Source: Myxococcales bacterium | GTDB taxonomy: Bacteria; Myxococcota_A; Polyangia; Haliangiales; Haliangiaceae | NCBI GenBank assembly: GCA_016720595.1 | Contig: JADKKI010000034.1 | Span: 1 to 61,068, forward strand | Direction: 5' to 3' | DNA: 61,068 nt | Part shown: piece after piece, positions 36,613 to 45,052 of the stretch | How positions within the stretch are numbered: the stretch's first letter is position 1 | Layout: each line of letters begins with the position of its first letter | The notes under the pieces: model-generated | Database searches by the model: none | Seen by the model: only the letters and a program-made list of their open reading frames with translations | What the model was told of the DNA's origin: nothing | Position numbers and translations under genes: made by a program

Positions 36613-38552
36613 CTCTCGGGCCGGACGAACTCGCCGGTGTCGACGGGCGCGTCCACGGGGAACCGCAGCGGGACGCTCAGCGAGACCACCGTGCCCCCGA
36701 CCTCGCGCCGCTGCACGATGCACTCGCCGCCGAGGCGCTTCGCCCGCTCGCGCATCCCGAGCAGGCCGAGCGAGCTGGTCCGCGGCGTGGGATCCCGAAC
36801 GCCGATGCCATCATCCGAGATCGAGAGGCGGAGACGGCCGCGCTCGAGCCCGAGCTCGACGACGACGTGCTGTGCATTCGCGTGGCGGACGACGTTCGTC
36901 ATCGCCTCCTGGAAGATCCGGAACACCGCCGTGGCGAAGCCGCGCTCGAGCCGCACATCGCCGAGCTCGGCCTTGACGTCGATCGCGATCCCGGCGCGCG
37001 CGGCGATCTCTTCGGACTGCCACTCGATCGCGGCCTGGAGGCCGAGGTCGTCGAGGATGCCCGGGCGCAGCTCGGACGAGATCCGGCGCACGGCGCCGAT
37101 CATGTCCTCCGCGGCCTGCGTCATTTCGACGAGCTTGGCTCCGATCTCCGGATCCTCGCCACGGCGGCGCGCGACCCAGGCGATGTCCAGCTTGAGGGCG
37201 GTCAGCGCCTGCCCGAGCACGTCGTGGATCTCGCGCGCGATGCCGGTGCGCTCGTCCTCGCGCGCCGCCTCGACCCGTGCGGACAGTGCGCTCAGCTGGG
37301 CATCGAGCTGGCGGCGCTCGATCGCGATCCCGGCGACGTGGGCCGCGCGCGCGATCAGCTCGATCGCCGAGCCCTCGGGTCGTCGCGGGGTCCTGTAGTA
37401 CATCGCGAACGTGCCGAGCACGTGGCCGTCATTCGCGAGGATCGGCGAGGACCAGCACGCCCGGAGCCCGAACGGCCGCGCCAGCCCGCGGAAGTCCTCC
37501 CACAGCGGATCGGTCTCGATATCGAACACGAACACGGAATCGCGGCGGTAGGCCGCCGTCCCGCACGAGCCCGCAGACGGGCCGATCGGCGTGTTGTCGA
37601 GCGCGCGGGTATACGCCGCCGGTAGCGAGTTGCTGGCCGCGTGGCGCAGGCGCGTCCCGGTCTCGTCGAGGGTCAGGATCGAGGCGAGCGTGTCGGGGAC
37701 CAGCTCCTCGATCACGCTGACGATCGCGGACAGGATGTCCTCGAGGAGCTCGCCGGCCGCCAGCATCTCGAGGGCCCGCCGCTCGGCGAAGTGCAGCCGC
37801 TGGGTGCGGACCCGAAGCGTCACGTCCTCGAGCGCGAGGCCCACGCAGTGGTCCGGCAGGGAGAATGCCTTGACCGCGAACGTCGGCGCACCCGGGAGCT
37901 TCGCCACGCGGCACGCGGGGAGCTCGCGTCGCGCGTGATGCTCGTCGATCCCGATCAGCAGCGCCGGGAGCTCGGTCCCGGTCGCCGCGGCGAAGCACTC
38001 CTGCATCGGCTGCCCGACCGAGGTGGTGATCGCGATCCCGGTCATCCGCTCGTTCGCGACATTCGAGGCCACCAGCCGGAGCACCGGCGGAACCGAGGTT
38101 CCGTCGAGCCGCCAGATCGAGAGCCCGAGCTCCATGTGATCGACGATGTCGGCGAACAGCCGGAGGCGCTCGTCCCGGCGCAGCTCCTCGGTGATGTCGC
38201 GGCAGGTGCCGATCAACCCCACCGGCGAGCCATCCGGGCCGAACGAGACCTCGGCCATGGTGTCGAGCTCGCGGATCGTGCCATCGGGGCGCACGATCCG
38301 CTCGCGGTGTGCGAACCGGCCACCGCGCTGGAGGGCCGCACGGATCTCGTCGGAGACCCGCTCGCGATCCTCGGGGTGGATGCACGAGAGGTAGAAGTCG
38401 AACGTGATCTCGCGCGAGTGCGGGGCGAGGCCATAGACCCGGTACAGCTCGTCGGACCACGTGACGATGCCGGTCTTGACCTCCCACTCCCAGCTGCCGA
38501 TATGCGTGATCTGCTGGACGATCTCGAGCTGTCGCTCGACCTTCGACCCCAT
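36609..38552 (-). CDS. Sensor histidine kinase, PAS-PAS-GAF-HisKA_3-HATPase
   Basis: 647 residues from ATG 38552. PAS 1 with PAC (15-125: GSWEWEVKTGIVTWSDELYR, HPEDRERV, DGSPVGLIGTCRDITEE), a second PAS-like region (130-250), GAF (265-415: ILSAIVSVIEELVPDTLAS, GSCGTAAYR), dimerisation helix with phosphoacceptor His443 (AREIHDVLGQALTALKLD) and a HATPase (FQEAMTNVVRHANAQ, SDDGIG, LGLLGMRERAKRLGG). The LGLxGMxER ending is typical of NarX/DegS-type kinases. No transmembrane helix, so soluble sensing (for example redox or ligand) is likely. Divergent from the NarL-type regulator at 38620, its probable partner. Confidence 0.9.
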   Translation of the reverse strand: MGSKVERQLEIVQQITHIGSWEWEVKTGIVTWSDELYRVYGLAPHSREITFDFYLSCIHPEDRERVSDEIRAALQRGGRFAHRERIVRPDGTIRELDTMAEVSFGPDGSPVGLIGTCRDITEELRRDERLRLFADIVDHMELGLSIWRLDGTSVPPVLRLVASNVANERMTGIAITTSVGQPMQECFAAATGTELPALLIGIDEHHARRELPACRVAKLPGAPTFAVKAFSLPDHCVGLALEDVTLRVRTQRLHFAERRALEMLAAGELLEDILSAIVSVIEELVPDTLASILTLDETGTRLRHAASNSLPAAYTRALDNTPIGPSAGSCGTAAYRRDSVFVFDIETDPLWEDFRGLARPFGLRACWSSPILANDGHVLGTFAMYYRTPRRPEGSAIELIARAAHVAGIAIERRQLDAQLSALSARVEAAREDERTGIAREIHDVLGQALTALKLDIAWVARRRGEDPEIGAKLVEMTQAAEDMIGAVRRISSELRPGILDDLGLQAAIEWQSEEIAARAGIAIDVKAELGDVRLERGFATAVFRIFQEAMTNVVRHANAQHVVVELGLERGRLRLSISDDGIGVRDPTPRTSSLGLLGMRERAKRLGGECIVQRREVGGTVVSLSVPLRFPVDAPVDTGEFVRPES

Positions 38553-38619
38553 ATGGACCCCGCTATCCACGCTAGCACGCCCGGCCAGCGGGCCGGGCTG
38601 CGGGTTAGAGTAGCCCTCG

Positions 38620-39243
38620 ATGGTCCGCATCCTCCTGGTCGATGACCACGCCGTCGTCCGGCGAGGGATCCGAGCGGTGCTCGAGGACGGGATGCACGGG
38701 GTCCAGGTCGCGGAGGCCAGCTCCGGCGAGGAGGCGCTCACCGCGCTGGCGCAGCCGTTCGACGCCGTGGTCCTCGATCTGTCGATGCCGGGCCGCTCGG
38801 GCATCGATCTCCTGGCCGAGATCAAGCATCGCTGGCCCAAGCTCCCGGTCTTGATCATGAGCCTGCACGCCGAGGAGCACTTCGCGGTGCGCGCGCTGCG
38901 GGCCGGCGCCTCGGGGTACCTGACCAAGGCGGCGGCGCCCGAGGCGCTGATCGAGGCCGTGCAGAAGGTCACGCGGGGTGGCAGGTACATCTCCGAAGCG
39001 GTGGCGGATCGGCTCGCGGCGGATCTCGGGGGGCGCACAGCGGTCCCGCACGACCGGCTCTCGGATCGGGAGTTCGAGGTGATGCGCGGGATCGCCGATG
39101 GCAAGACGGTGAGCGAGATCGCCCTCCAGATGCATCTCAGCGTGAAGACGGTCTCGACGTATCGCACCCGCCTCCTCGACAAGATGGGCATGGGGAGCAA
39201 CGCAGAGCTCACGCGCTACGCGATCGAGAACGGCCTCGTGTAG
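38620..39243 (+). CDS. NarL/FixJ-type response regulator
   Basis: 207 residues. Receiver with Asp8-Asp9, phosphoacceptor Asp53 (VVLDLSMPG), Thr/Ser in IMSLHAEEH and Lys103 (GYLTKAA). LuxR-type HTH at about 145-200: LSDREFEVMRGIADGKTVSE and IALQMHLSVKTVSTYRTRLL. Intact residues indicate normal phosphorylation, most likely by the divergent kinase at 36609-38552, which also belongs to the NarX-like class. It should bind DNA as a dimer. Confidence 0.92.
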   Translation: MVRILLVDDHAVVRRGIRAVLEDGMHGVQVAEASSGEEALTALAQPFDAVVLDLSMPGRSGIDLLAEIKHRWPKLPVLIMSLHAEEHFAVRALRAGASGYLTKAAAPEALIEAVQKVTRGGRYISEAVADRLAADLGGRTAVPHDRLSDREFEVMRGIADGKTVSEIALQMHLSVKTVSTYRTRLLDKMGMGSNAELTRYAIENGLV

Positions 39244-39336
39244 GACGGAGCCGGACACGAATCCGCGCGTTCGTCCGACAGTGGAACACTCGTTGGACCG
39301 ACGGCCGGCTCACGGCGCATAGCGTCAACTTCGGCG

Positions 39337-40350
39337 ATGAAGATCCTGGTCGTCGATGCTTCAGCCGACGTGCGAGGTCGCGTGGTCCGATCGCTCAGCG
39401 AGCTGACAGGCATCGTGGTGCAAGGCGCCGTCGCCGACCTCCGCGACGCGACCCGCGCGGTCGAGGCGATTCCTCTCGATGGCGTGGTCACCGGCACGTC
39501 GTTTCCGGAAGGCGACGTGCTTCACCTCCTCGCGGCCGCGCAGCGCCGCCGTGTCGGCGCGGTCGTGGTGTTCGCGGCGATCGACGCGGCCCAGCGCGAG
39601 CGCTACTTTGCGGCGGGCGCGAGTCACATCGTCGACGGGCAACTCGACGACCTCACCGCGACGATCCTGGGTGTCTCGCACGGCCAGCGACCTCCCGATC
39701 CGTTCGCACTGATCGGGCGGCTGACCGTGGGCGTCGCCCACGACATCAACAACTACCTGGCTGCCGCCGAGGTCGCCCTGGCGTTCGCGGAGCGCGCCGC
39801 TCAGGCCGACACCAAGAAGGACCTGCAGCAGGTCCGGACCTCGTTCGATGGGATCCTCCGGATCGCCCGCAGCCTGACGAGCTACGCCCGCGGAGGACAA
39901 CCGACGTCCGAACCCGTCGAGATCGAGCCGCTGGTCCGGCGCGTGCTCGAGACGTTCGGCCGGATGATCCCCGATGGCGTCCGCGTGATCGTCGAGGCCG
40001 GCGCCAACGTCCCCACGGTGCAGGGCGTGGCTGCAGAGATCGAGCAGGTGGTACTGAACCTCGTCCTCAACGCATGTGATGCGATGGCGTGGGGTGGGAC
40101 CCTGTGGCTCGTCATCGAGCGCGGCCCTGCCGGGCACGTCCGGCTCGAGGTCGCAGATAGCGGCCGCGGGCTGCCTCCGGAGGTGCTCGCGAGTGAAGGC
40201 GCGATCACGCCCTCGAGCAAGCAGGGGAAGTACGGCGGCGGCCTCGGGCTCGGGATCGTGCGGTCGATCGTCGAGCGCCACGGTGGCTCGATCGAGCTGG
40301 GTCGCGCGAGCGGCGGTGGGACCAGCGTGAAGGTCCTGCTCCCGACTTGA
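39337..40350 (+). CDS. Histidine kinase with degenerate N-terminal receiver
   Basis: 337 residues. Residues 1-115 have receiver layout (MKILVVDASADVRGRVVRSL) but the phosphoacceptor position is Gly53 (VVTGTSFPEGD) and the Lys is replaced (SHIVDGQ). The kinase core is intact: His135 in GRLTVGVAHDINNYLAAAEV, N box VVLNLVLNACDAMAWGG, G1 VADSGRGLPPEV, G2 GGGLGLGIVRSIVERHGG. No membrane helix. The receiver is probably a docking or sensing pseudo-domain. It lies 93 bp after the NarL-type regulator on the same strand. Confidence 0.85.
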   Translation: MKILVVDASADVRGRVVRSLSELTGIVVQGAVADLRDATRAVEAIPLDGVVTGTSFPEGDVLHLLAAAQRRRVGAVVVFAAIDAAQRERYFAAGASHIVDGQLDDLTATILGVSHGQRPPDPFALIGRLTVGVAHDINNYLAAAEVALAFAERAAQADTKKDLQQVRTSFDGILRIARSLTSYARGGQPTSEPVEIEPLVRRVLETFGRMIPDGVRVIVEAGANVPTVQGVAAEIEQVVLNLVLNACDAMAWGGTLWLVIERGPAGHVRLEVADSGRGLPPEVLASEGAITPSSKQGKYGGGLGLGIVRSIVERHGGSIELGRASGGGTSVKVLLPT

Positions 40351-42006
40351 TCAGCGCTTCTGTGCCATCAGCACCACGATCCACATCGCGCCCTCACCGA
40401 TCTCCGGGTGTGGCCCCTGGGCGATGCCGATCCCGATGTCATCGATCACGGACTCCCCGATCAGCGACTTGCCATCGAGGGTCTCGAGATCCGCGGCGGC
40501 GGTGATCACGCTGCCCACGCGCACGTAGAGGCCGCCGAGCGCATCGACCTCCTTCTTGACCTGCGGGTACGCCTGATCGCGCGTCTTGCCCGCGGCCAGC
40601 GCATCGGACAGCTGCTGGGCGATCGCGGACAGCCGCACGCTCGTCCCGACCGGCTTCGTGGTGGCCTGGAGGATCCGTTGCTGCACCGTGGCCAAGGCCT
40701 GCGCCGGATCGATCTTCGGAGGCACGCGCGTGAACACCTGGGTGATGAAGATCTCGCGCCGCCCCGAGACGTCGTCGCCGAACACGACGCCGATCCCGAG
40801 ATGCGTGGCGGCGCGCGAGGTGATGTTGGCGCGGTGGCCCGGGCTGTTCATCAGGCCCTGGTGCGCCTCGCCCACGCCGTACGCACGCGCCACGTTCTCG
40901 AGGACGACCGCGGTCTTGAGCTTCGCCGCGCGTACGCGATCGGCGGCGGAGCCGGTGGTGGGCGAGATGTGCGCGACGTTCTTCGTGCGGCGCATCTCCT
41001 CCGAATGACCGCGCGCGACCGCCGCGACCCGGTCATCCCAGATCAGCGCGGCGAGCCCCGCTGCCTGGCGATCACGGTTGACGAGCGCCAACAGGCGCCG
41101 CTCCGCGTCGTCGGTGGTGGTGACGGGCCCATCATCCGTCGAAGGCTCGAGGGTGATCGAGACCGGCGGCTGCGTGCCACACCACACCGGGAAGTTCGCG
41201 AGCACCGTGGAGCCGCTGACGCCGCTCGCCGTGATCTCCACCTGCTGCCGCCCGGTGTGCGAGCCACAGCCGACCTTCGCGGTGAAGCCGCCGGAGTGAC
41301 CGGCCTTGAGGTCCAGCCGCTCGGTGGAGCCGCTGTCGTAGGTGATGAACACCTCGGGCTCCTTGAACCGGGCCTCGATCACGGCGTCGAGCTGAAAGCT
41401 GCCGCCGGCAGGCAAGGCGCGTGGAATCGGTGAGGTCGAGACGCCCGACCCCTGGAGCGCGAACACCACCGCGCCGCTGCCATCCGCGAGCCGCTTGACG
41501 GCGCCGATGCCGAGCCGCGCGGTGGCGCCATCGGCGAGGATCTCGGCGAGCCGGGGCTGGAGCTGTTCGACGATCAGCTGCGGCGAATCGATGTCTCCCC
41601 ACACCACGAGCAGGTGCGGCGACGGCTCGATGATGCCGTTCCTGTGCAGGGCGAACTCGACCAGGCTGTAGCCGATCACGCCCTCCTCGGGCACTACCTC
41701 GGCGAGCTCGGCACAGGTCCGGAACAGGCGCGCATCGGCGATCGGGATGTTGGTCCCCGCCCGGAGCGCGGCCTCCTTGACGGCGGCTGTCACCGCATCG
41801 CCGAGCGGCGTCTTCGGCGGCGCCTGTACGGGCTCGTTGTATCGCTGCGCCGGCTCGGTGGTGGGCGCGAACGTCACGGGCGCGAGCGCGGTCACCGGCT
41901 TGGCGCCCGAGCCTCGCCAGCTCGGCTGGCTGCCGACCTTCTGCGGACCGCCGCTCTGCGGGCAGCCCGCCGCGATCAGGAGCGCGAGGACGACGAGGCG
42001 GCGCAT
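40351..42006 (-). CDS. SCP/CAP domain lipoprotein
   Basis: 551 residues (ATG 42006; lipobox near LIAAGCPQ). Residues 60-200 form a mixed domain (TPLGDAVTAAVKEAALRAGT...VIGYSLVEFALHRNGII) and 200-295 a beta-rich one. The CAP domain is about 315-425: LLALVNRDRQAAGLAALIWD, HSEEMRRTKNVAHISPTTG, MNSPGHRANI, THLGIGVVFG. The His/Glu set is consistent with bacterial CAP domains of unknown activity. The tail (PKIDPAQALATVQQRILQAT onward) is helical. Last gene of the five-gene minus-strand block starting at 48194. Confidence 0.83.
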   Translation of the reverse strand: MRRLVVLALLIAAGCPQSGGPQKVGSQPSWRGSGAKPVTALAPVTFAPTTEPAQRYNEPVQAPPKTPLGDAVTAAVKEAALRAGTNIPIADARLFRTCAELAEVVPEEGVIGYSLVEFALHRNGIIEPSPHLLVVWGDIDSPQLIVEQLQPRLAEILADGATARLGIGAVKRLADGSGAVVFALQGSGVSTSPIPRALPAGGSFQLDAVIEARFKEPEVFITYDSGSTERLDLKAGHSGGFTAKVGCGSHTGRQQVEITASGVSGSTVLANFPVWCGTQPPVSITLEPSTDDGPVTTTDDAERRLLALVNRDRQAAGLAALIWDDRVAAVARGHSEEMRRTKNVAHISPTTGSAADRVRAAKLKTAVVLENVARAYGVGEAHQGLMNSPGHRANITSRAATHLGIGVVFGDDVSGRREIFITQVFTRVPPKIDPAQALATVQQRILQATTKPVGTSVRLSAIAQQLSDALAAGKTRDQAYPQVKKEVDALGGLYVRVGSVITAAADLETLDGKSLIGESVIDDIGIGIAQGPHPEIGEGAMWIVVLMAQKR

Positions 42007-42042
42007 CGCCGAAACCGTATCACGCAAGACCGTGACGCGCCG

Positions 42043-43824
42043 TCACGGTGTCGAGGGCGGCGTGACCTTGAGGGCCACCTTCGTGATCCCGACGGCCTTC
42101 ACGACGTCGAGCACGTGCACGGACTTGTCCTGCGGCACGCCCGGCTCGAGCACGATCGAGACCTCGAGCTTCGGGTTCCGTGCGAACAGCGCGCGGAGCA
42201 CCGTGCCCAGATCTGCGTCCTTGACCGGGGAGCCGTTGACCACGTGCTCGCCCTTGGTCGTGACGATGATGGTCGCCGTGTTGCGGCTCTCGGCCTCGAA
42301 CCCCGTTGTCAGCCCACCGCGCTTCAAGCTGACCGCACTGCCCGCGCCGGAGCCGCTGCCAGCCGCACTGCCCGCGCTGCCGCTGCCCGCGCTGCCGCTA
42401 CCCGCGCTGCCGCTACCCGCGCTGCCGCTACCCGCGCTGCCGCTACCCGCGCTGCCGCTGCCCGCGCTACCCGTTGCCTCGGCACTCGCGCTCACCGCGC
42501 TGCCGGCTCCCGCGCCACTCCCCTCGGCGCTGCCGCTGCTCCCCGACGCCGCAGGACCGACCGGCGTCCCGGGCGCCGTGCCGCCGCTCGGATCGGCGAA
42601 CACCACGGTCAGCATCCGATCGAGTGCGTGAAAGTCCGAGTACGTGATCCGGTTCCACGACGACGCCGCCGGGTTCTGATCTCCCGTCTTCTTGTCGACG
42701 CGGACGACGTTGAGCTTCCAGCGATCGCCGACGCGCGGCGGCGTGATCACAGACATCCCCGCGTCGCGCCCCTTCACCGCCGCCCACGGGATCGCGATCT
42801 CGACATCCCAGCCGGTGTCGACATCGCCGCCCTGATCCGGCGTGCCGCGCATGGTCACCGCGGTGGTCATCGCCGAGTCCCACGACTCGTCTCCCTTCGC
42901 GGCGCGCCCCTGCGCGAACCACGAATCGAACGTCGCGTTGTTCGGATTGACCTGGAGCTCGACGTACCCGCGCTTGTTGCCATCGGCGTCGATGAACAGC
43001 TCCACGCAGTCCGCCTTCCACAGCGGATCGTCGTGCTTCTTGTACTCGCTGTAGACGTCGCTGTCGGTGATCGAGATGAACGCGTACAGGTTCTGATCGT
43101 CCCAGGTCAGCCGCGCGGTCGCCTTGCCCACGGGATCTGGGCTGCCCTCGGCGGTGACCAGCTCCGGCGAGGTGAGGGCGCCACTCCAGCCGAGGTCGCC
43201 GGCGACGCCGTCGATCACGATCGGCCCGCGAGCGTACGGCACGTGGATCGTCCCCGGCGGCGGCGGTGCCTTCGAGAGATCGACCTCGAACACGCGCGCG
43301 ATCACCGCGTTGTCCACGACCTTGGGACCTTGCGCTGCCATGCGATCACCGACGCCGTGGGCCCCCGTCGCGATCAGGCCCACGGACAGCGTCGCCATCG
43401 GCGAGCGCCAGTCCGGGCGCAGCGTGATCTCCTGGGGGTCTTCGATGATCTCGCCCGCCCGCCACGTCGGCGGCCCGTGCGCGATGCCCATGTCGGTGTC
43501 GGGCAGCGCCATGAAGTCCGGCTGACCTGGCGCGCCGCGGAACAGCGTGAACGTCTTCCAGCCGGGGCCCGGCGGCGCGATCACCTTCCAGTAGTGCGTG
43601 ATCTTGACGACCGCACCGGGGGCGATCCGCGTCGACTCGACGGTGTTGCCGAGATAGACGACCTTGCCCCCGAGCGCGACATCGAGCGCGGCGGTCAGGT
43701 TCGTGGGCGGCGCGGTGAGCAGGTGCTTGCCGACGTACCCGGGATCGATCTTCTTGGGCTGCGGCCCCGGCCCCTTGTCGACGCAACCGGCGACGACGAG
43801 GGCGAGGGCGACGAACGTCCGCAT
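42043..43824 (-). CDS. Lipoprotein with CBM9-like domain, Ser/Gly repeat linker and ExbD/TolR-like domain
   Basis: 593 residues. Lipobox LALVVAGCVD. An N-terminal region (about 30-190) of envelope type (ALGGKVVYLGNTVESTRIAP, GWKTFTLFRGAPGQPDFMA). CBM9-like domain about 200-405: GPIVIDGVAGDLGWSGAL, ARLTWDDQNLYAFISITDSD, ADCVELFIDADGNKRGYVEL, GWDVEIAIPWAAV. A linker rich in Ala/Gly/Ser (about 430-500) contains six SGSAG-type units encoded by a 15-bp tandem repeat. The last about 75 residues (ATIIVTTKGEHVVNGSPVKD, RALFARNP, VLDVVKAVGITKVALKV) match the periplasmic domain of ExbD/TolR. No membrane helix for ExbD is present; only the lipid anchor. Confidence 0.7.
   Translation of the reverse strand: MRTFVALALVVAGCVDKGPGPQPKKIDPGYVGKHLLTAPPTNLTAALDVALGGKVVYLGNTVESTRIAPGAVVKITHYWKVIAPPGPGWKTFTLFRGAPGQPDFMALPDTDMGIAHGPPTWRAGEIIEDPQEITLRPDWRSPMATLSVGLIATGAHGVGDRMAAQGPKVVDNAVIARVFEVDLSKAPPPPGTIHVPYARGPIVIDGVAGDLGWSGALTSPELVTAEGSPDPVGKATARLTWDDQNLYAFISITDSDVYSEYKKHDDPLWKADCVELFIDADGNKRGYVELQVNPNNATFDSWFAQGRAAKGDESWDSAMTTAVTMRGTPDQGGDVDTGWDVEIAIPWAAVKGRDAGMSVITPPRVGDRWKLNVVRVDKKTGDQNPAASSWNRITYSDFHALDRMLTVVFADPSGGTAPGTPVGPAASGSSGSAEGSGAGAGSAVSASAEATGSAGSGSAGSGSAGSGSAGSGSAGSGSAGSGSAGSAAGSGSGAGSAVSLKRGGLTTGFEAESRNTATIIVTTKGEHVVNGSPVKDADLGTVLRALFARNPKLEVSIVLEPGVPQDKSVHVLDVVKAVGITKVALKVTPPSTP
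42371..42475 (-). repeat. 15-bp tandem repeat encoding the Ser/Gly linker
   Basis: Six units of CCCGCGCTGCCGCTA (first and last units differ by one base) plus a partial seventh. In-frame, so copy-number change alters linker length without frameshift. Confidence 0.85.
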
Positions 43825-43833
43825 GCCCGTACC

Positions 43834-45036
43834 TTATACGATGAGATCCGAGGCGTCCTGGAACAACGCGCGGTTTGCGGTCTCGCGCGCCACCACCAGC
43901 TTCTCGACCTCGGCGAGCAGCTTCGGGTGCTTCTTCGCGACCGCATCGAAGTCCGAGCGCGCGAGGCGGAGCAGCACCGCCGGCTCGAGGGCGCTGACGC
44001 TCGCCACGGCCTTGACCCCGCTGACCAGCGAGATCTCGCCGACCGCAGCGCCGGGCCCGAGCTCCGCGATCGCGCTCCCCGCGCTCTCGACCTGACATCT
44101 GCCCGAGACCACGACCCACAGGTACTCGTTGGTCTGGCCCTCGCGGATGAACGTCGTGCCGGGCGCGACGAGCTCGGTCGAGAACTTGGCGAGCAGCGCC
44201 TCGCGATCCTCATCTCCGAGCGCGCGGAACAGCTCGCTGGTCCGCGTCAGGTTCGCGAGCAGCCGCGCCCGCGCGTGGTGGGCGAGCACCTCGGCGAGCT
44301 TGGGATGCTTGGTCGCCGCGTTCTCCACCGCGCGCGCCGGGATCTCGAGCACCCAGACGTCATCGCGCGCCGTGACCCGCGCGGTGCGCTTGGTCCCGCC
44401 GACCAGTGCGATCTCGCCGAAGAACGCCCCCGAGTGCAGCTCGCCCAGCTCGGCGCCGTCGCGCGCGACGCCCACGGTGCCGTGCGCGAGCCAGTACAGC
44501 GCCGTCGCCGGCTGCCCGATCTCGATGATCACTGCACCCGCGGCGAACGCACGCGCGGTCATCACGCCGACCAGCGCTCGTGCACCGGGCTTGGACAGCG
44601 CGGACAGTAGCGGCGCCGGCGGGACCTTCGCGAGCTGGCGCGCGATCAGCCACGCCCCGAGCTTGTCGACGGTCTCGCGCGCCTGCTCGAGCGGAGTGCC
44701 AGCAGGCTCCGCGAGCACGGGCGGCTCCTCGGGAGCCGGCGGTGCGGAGAACGCGAAGTGCGGGCCACCGGTGGCGAACGTCTCGATCACCTGTTCGATC
44801 AGCTCGGGGCCCTTCTCGCTGCTGAGGGCCGCGAGGTGGCGGCCGCACGCCACGGCGAGCGCGACCTGGCCACCGATCCGCGCGCCCTCTCCGATCGTGG
44901 CGAACACCTTCTCGGCGTCCTCGGCGTTGCCGAGCAGGTGGTGGAGCGCGGCGAGCTCGAGCCAGCGGCCATGGTCGAGGGGCTGCTCGCGGAGGCGCTT
45001 CGCGGCGCGCTCCAGCTGTTGGGCAGTTGCTGTCAC
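43834..45036 (-). CDS. Protein with two cyclic-nucleotide-binding domains
   Basis: 400 residues; GTG 45036 (VTATAQQLERAAKRLREQPL). Residues 1-140 are helical with a TPR-like pair (RWLELAALHHLLGNAEDAEK). CNBD 1 (about 150-265): AFAAGAVIIEIGQPATALYW, GELHSGAFFGEIALVGGTKR. CNBD 2 (about 275-390): VAPGTTFIREGQTNEYLWVV, AELGPGAAVGEISLVSGVKA. Each has the Gly-Glu phosphate-binding cassette (FFGEIAL, VGEISL), but the residue after xR/GGTKRTA differs between them. No DNA-binding or kinase output, so it may gate a partner by cyclic nucleotide. Tightly linked (9-16 bp gaps) to its neighbours. Confidence 0.83.
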   Translation of the reverse strand: MTATAQQLERAAKRLREQPLDHGRWLELAALHHLLGNAEDAEKVFATIGEGARIGGQVALAVACGRHLAALSSEKGPELIEQVIETFATGGPHFAFSAPPAPEEPPVLAEPAGTPLEQARETVDKLGAWLIARQLAKVPPAPLLSALSKPGARALVGVMTARAFAAGAVIIEIGQPATALYWLAHGTVGVARDGAELGELHSGAFFGEIALVGGTKRTARVTARDDVWVLEIPARAVENAATKHPKLAEVLAHHARARLLANLTRTSELFRALGDEDREALLAKFSTELVAPGTTFIREGQTNEYLWVVVSGRCQVESAGSAIAELGPGAAVGEISLVSGVKAVASVSALEPAVLLRLARSDFDAVAKKHPKLLAEVEKLVVARETANRALFQDASDLIV

Positions 45037-45052
45037 CCTGCGAGTGTAGCGC

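Noticed and set aside
41614..44610. A 998-residue open frame on the plus strand
   Set aside because: Antisense to the SCP, CBM9/ExbD and CNBD genes; low-complexity Arg/Ala repeats mirror the tandem repeats.
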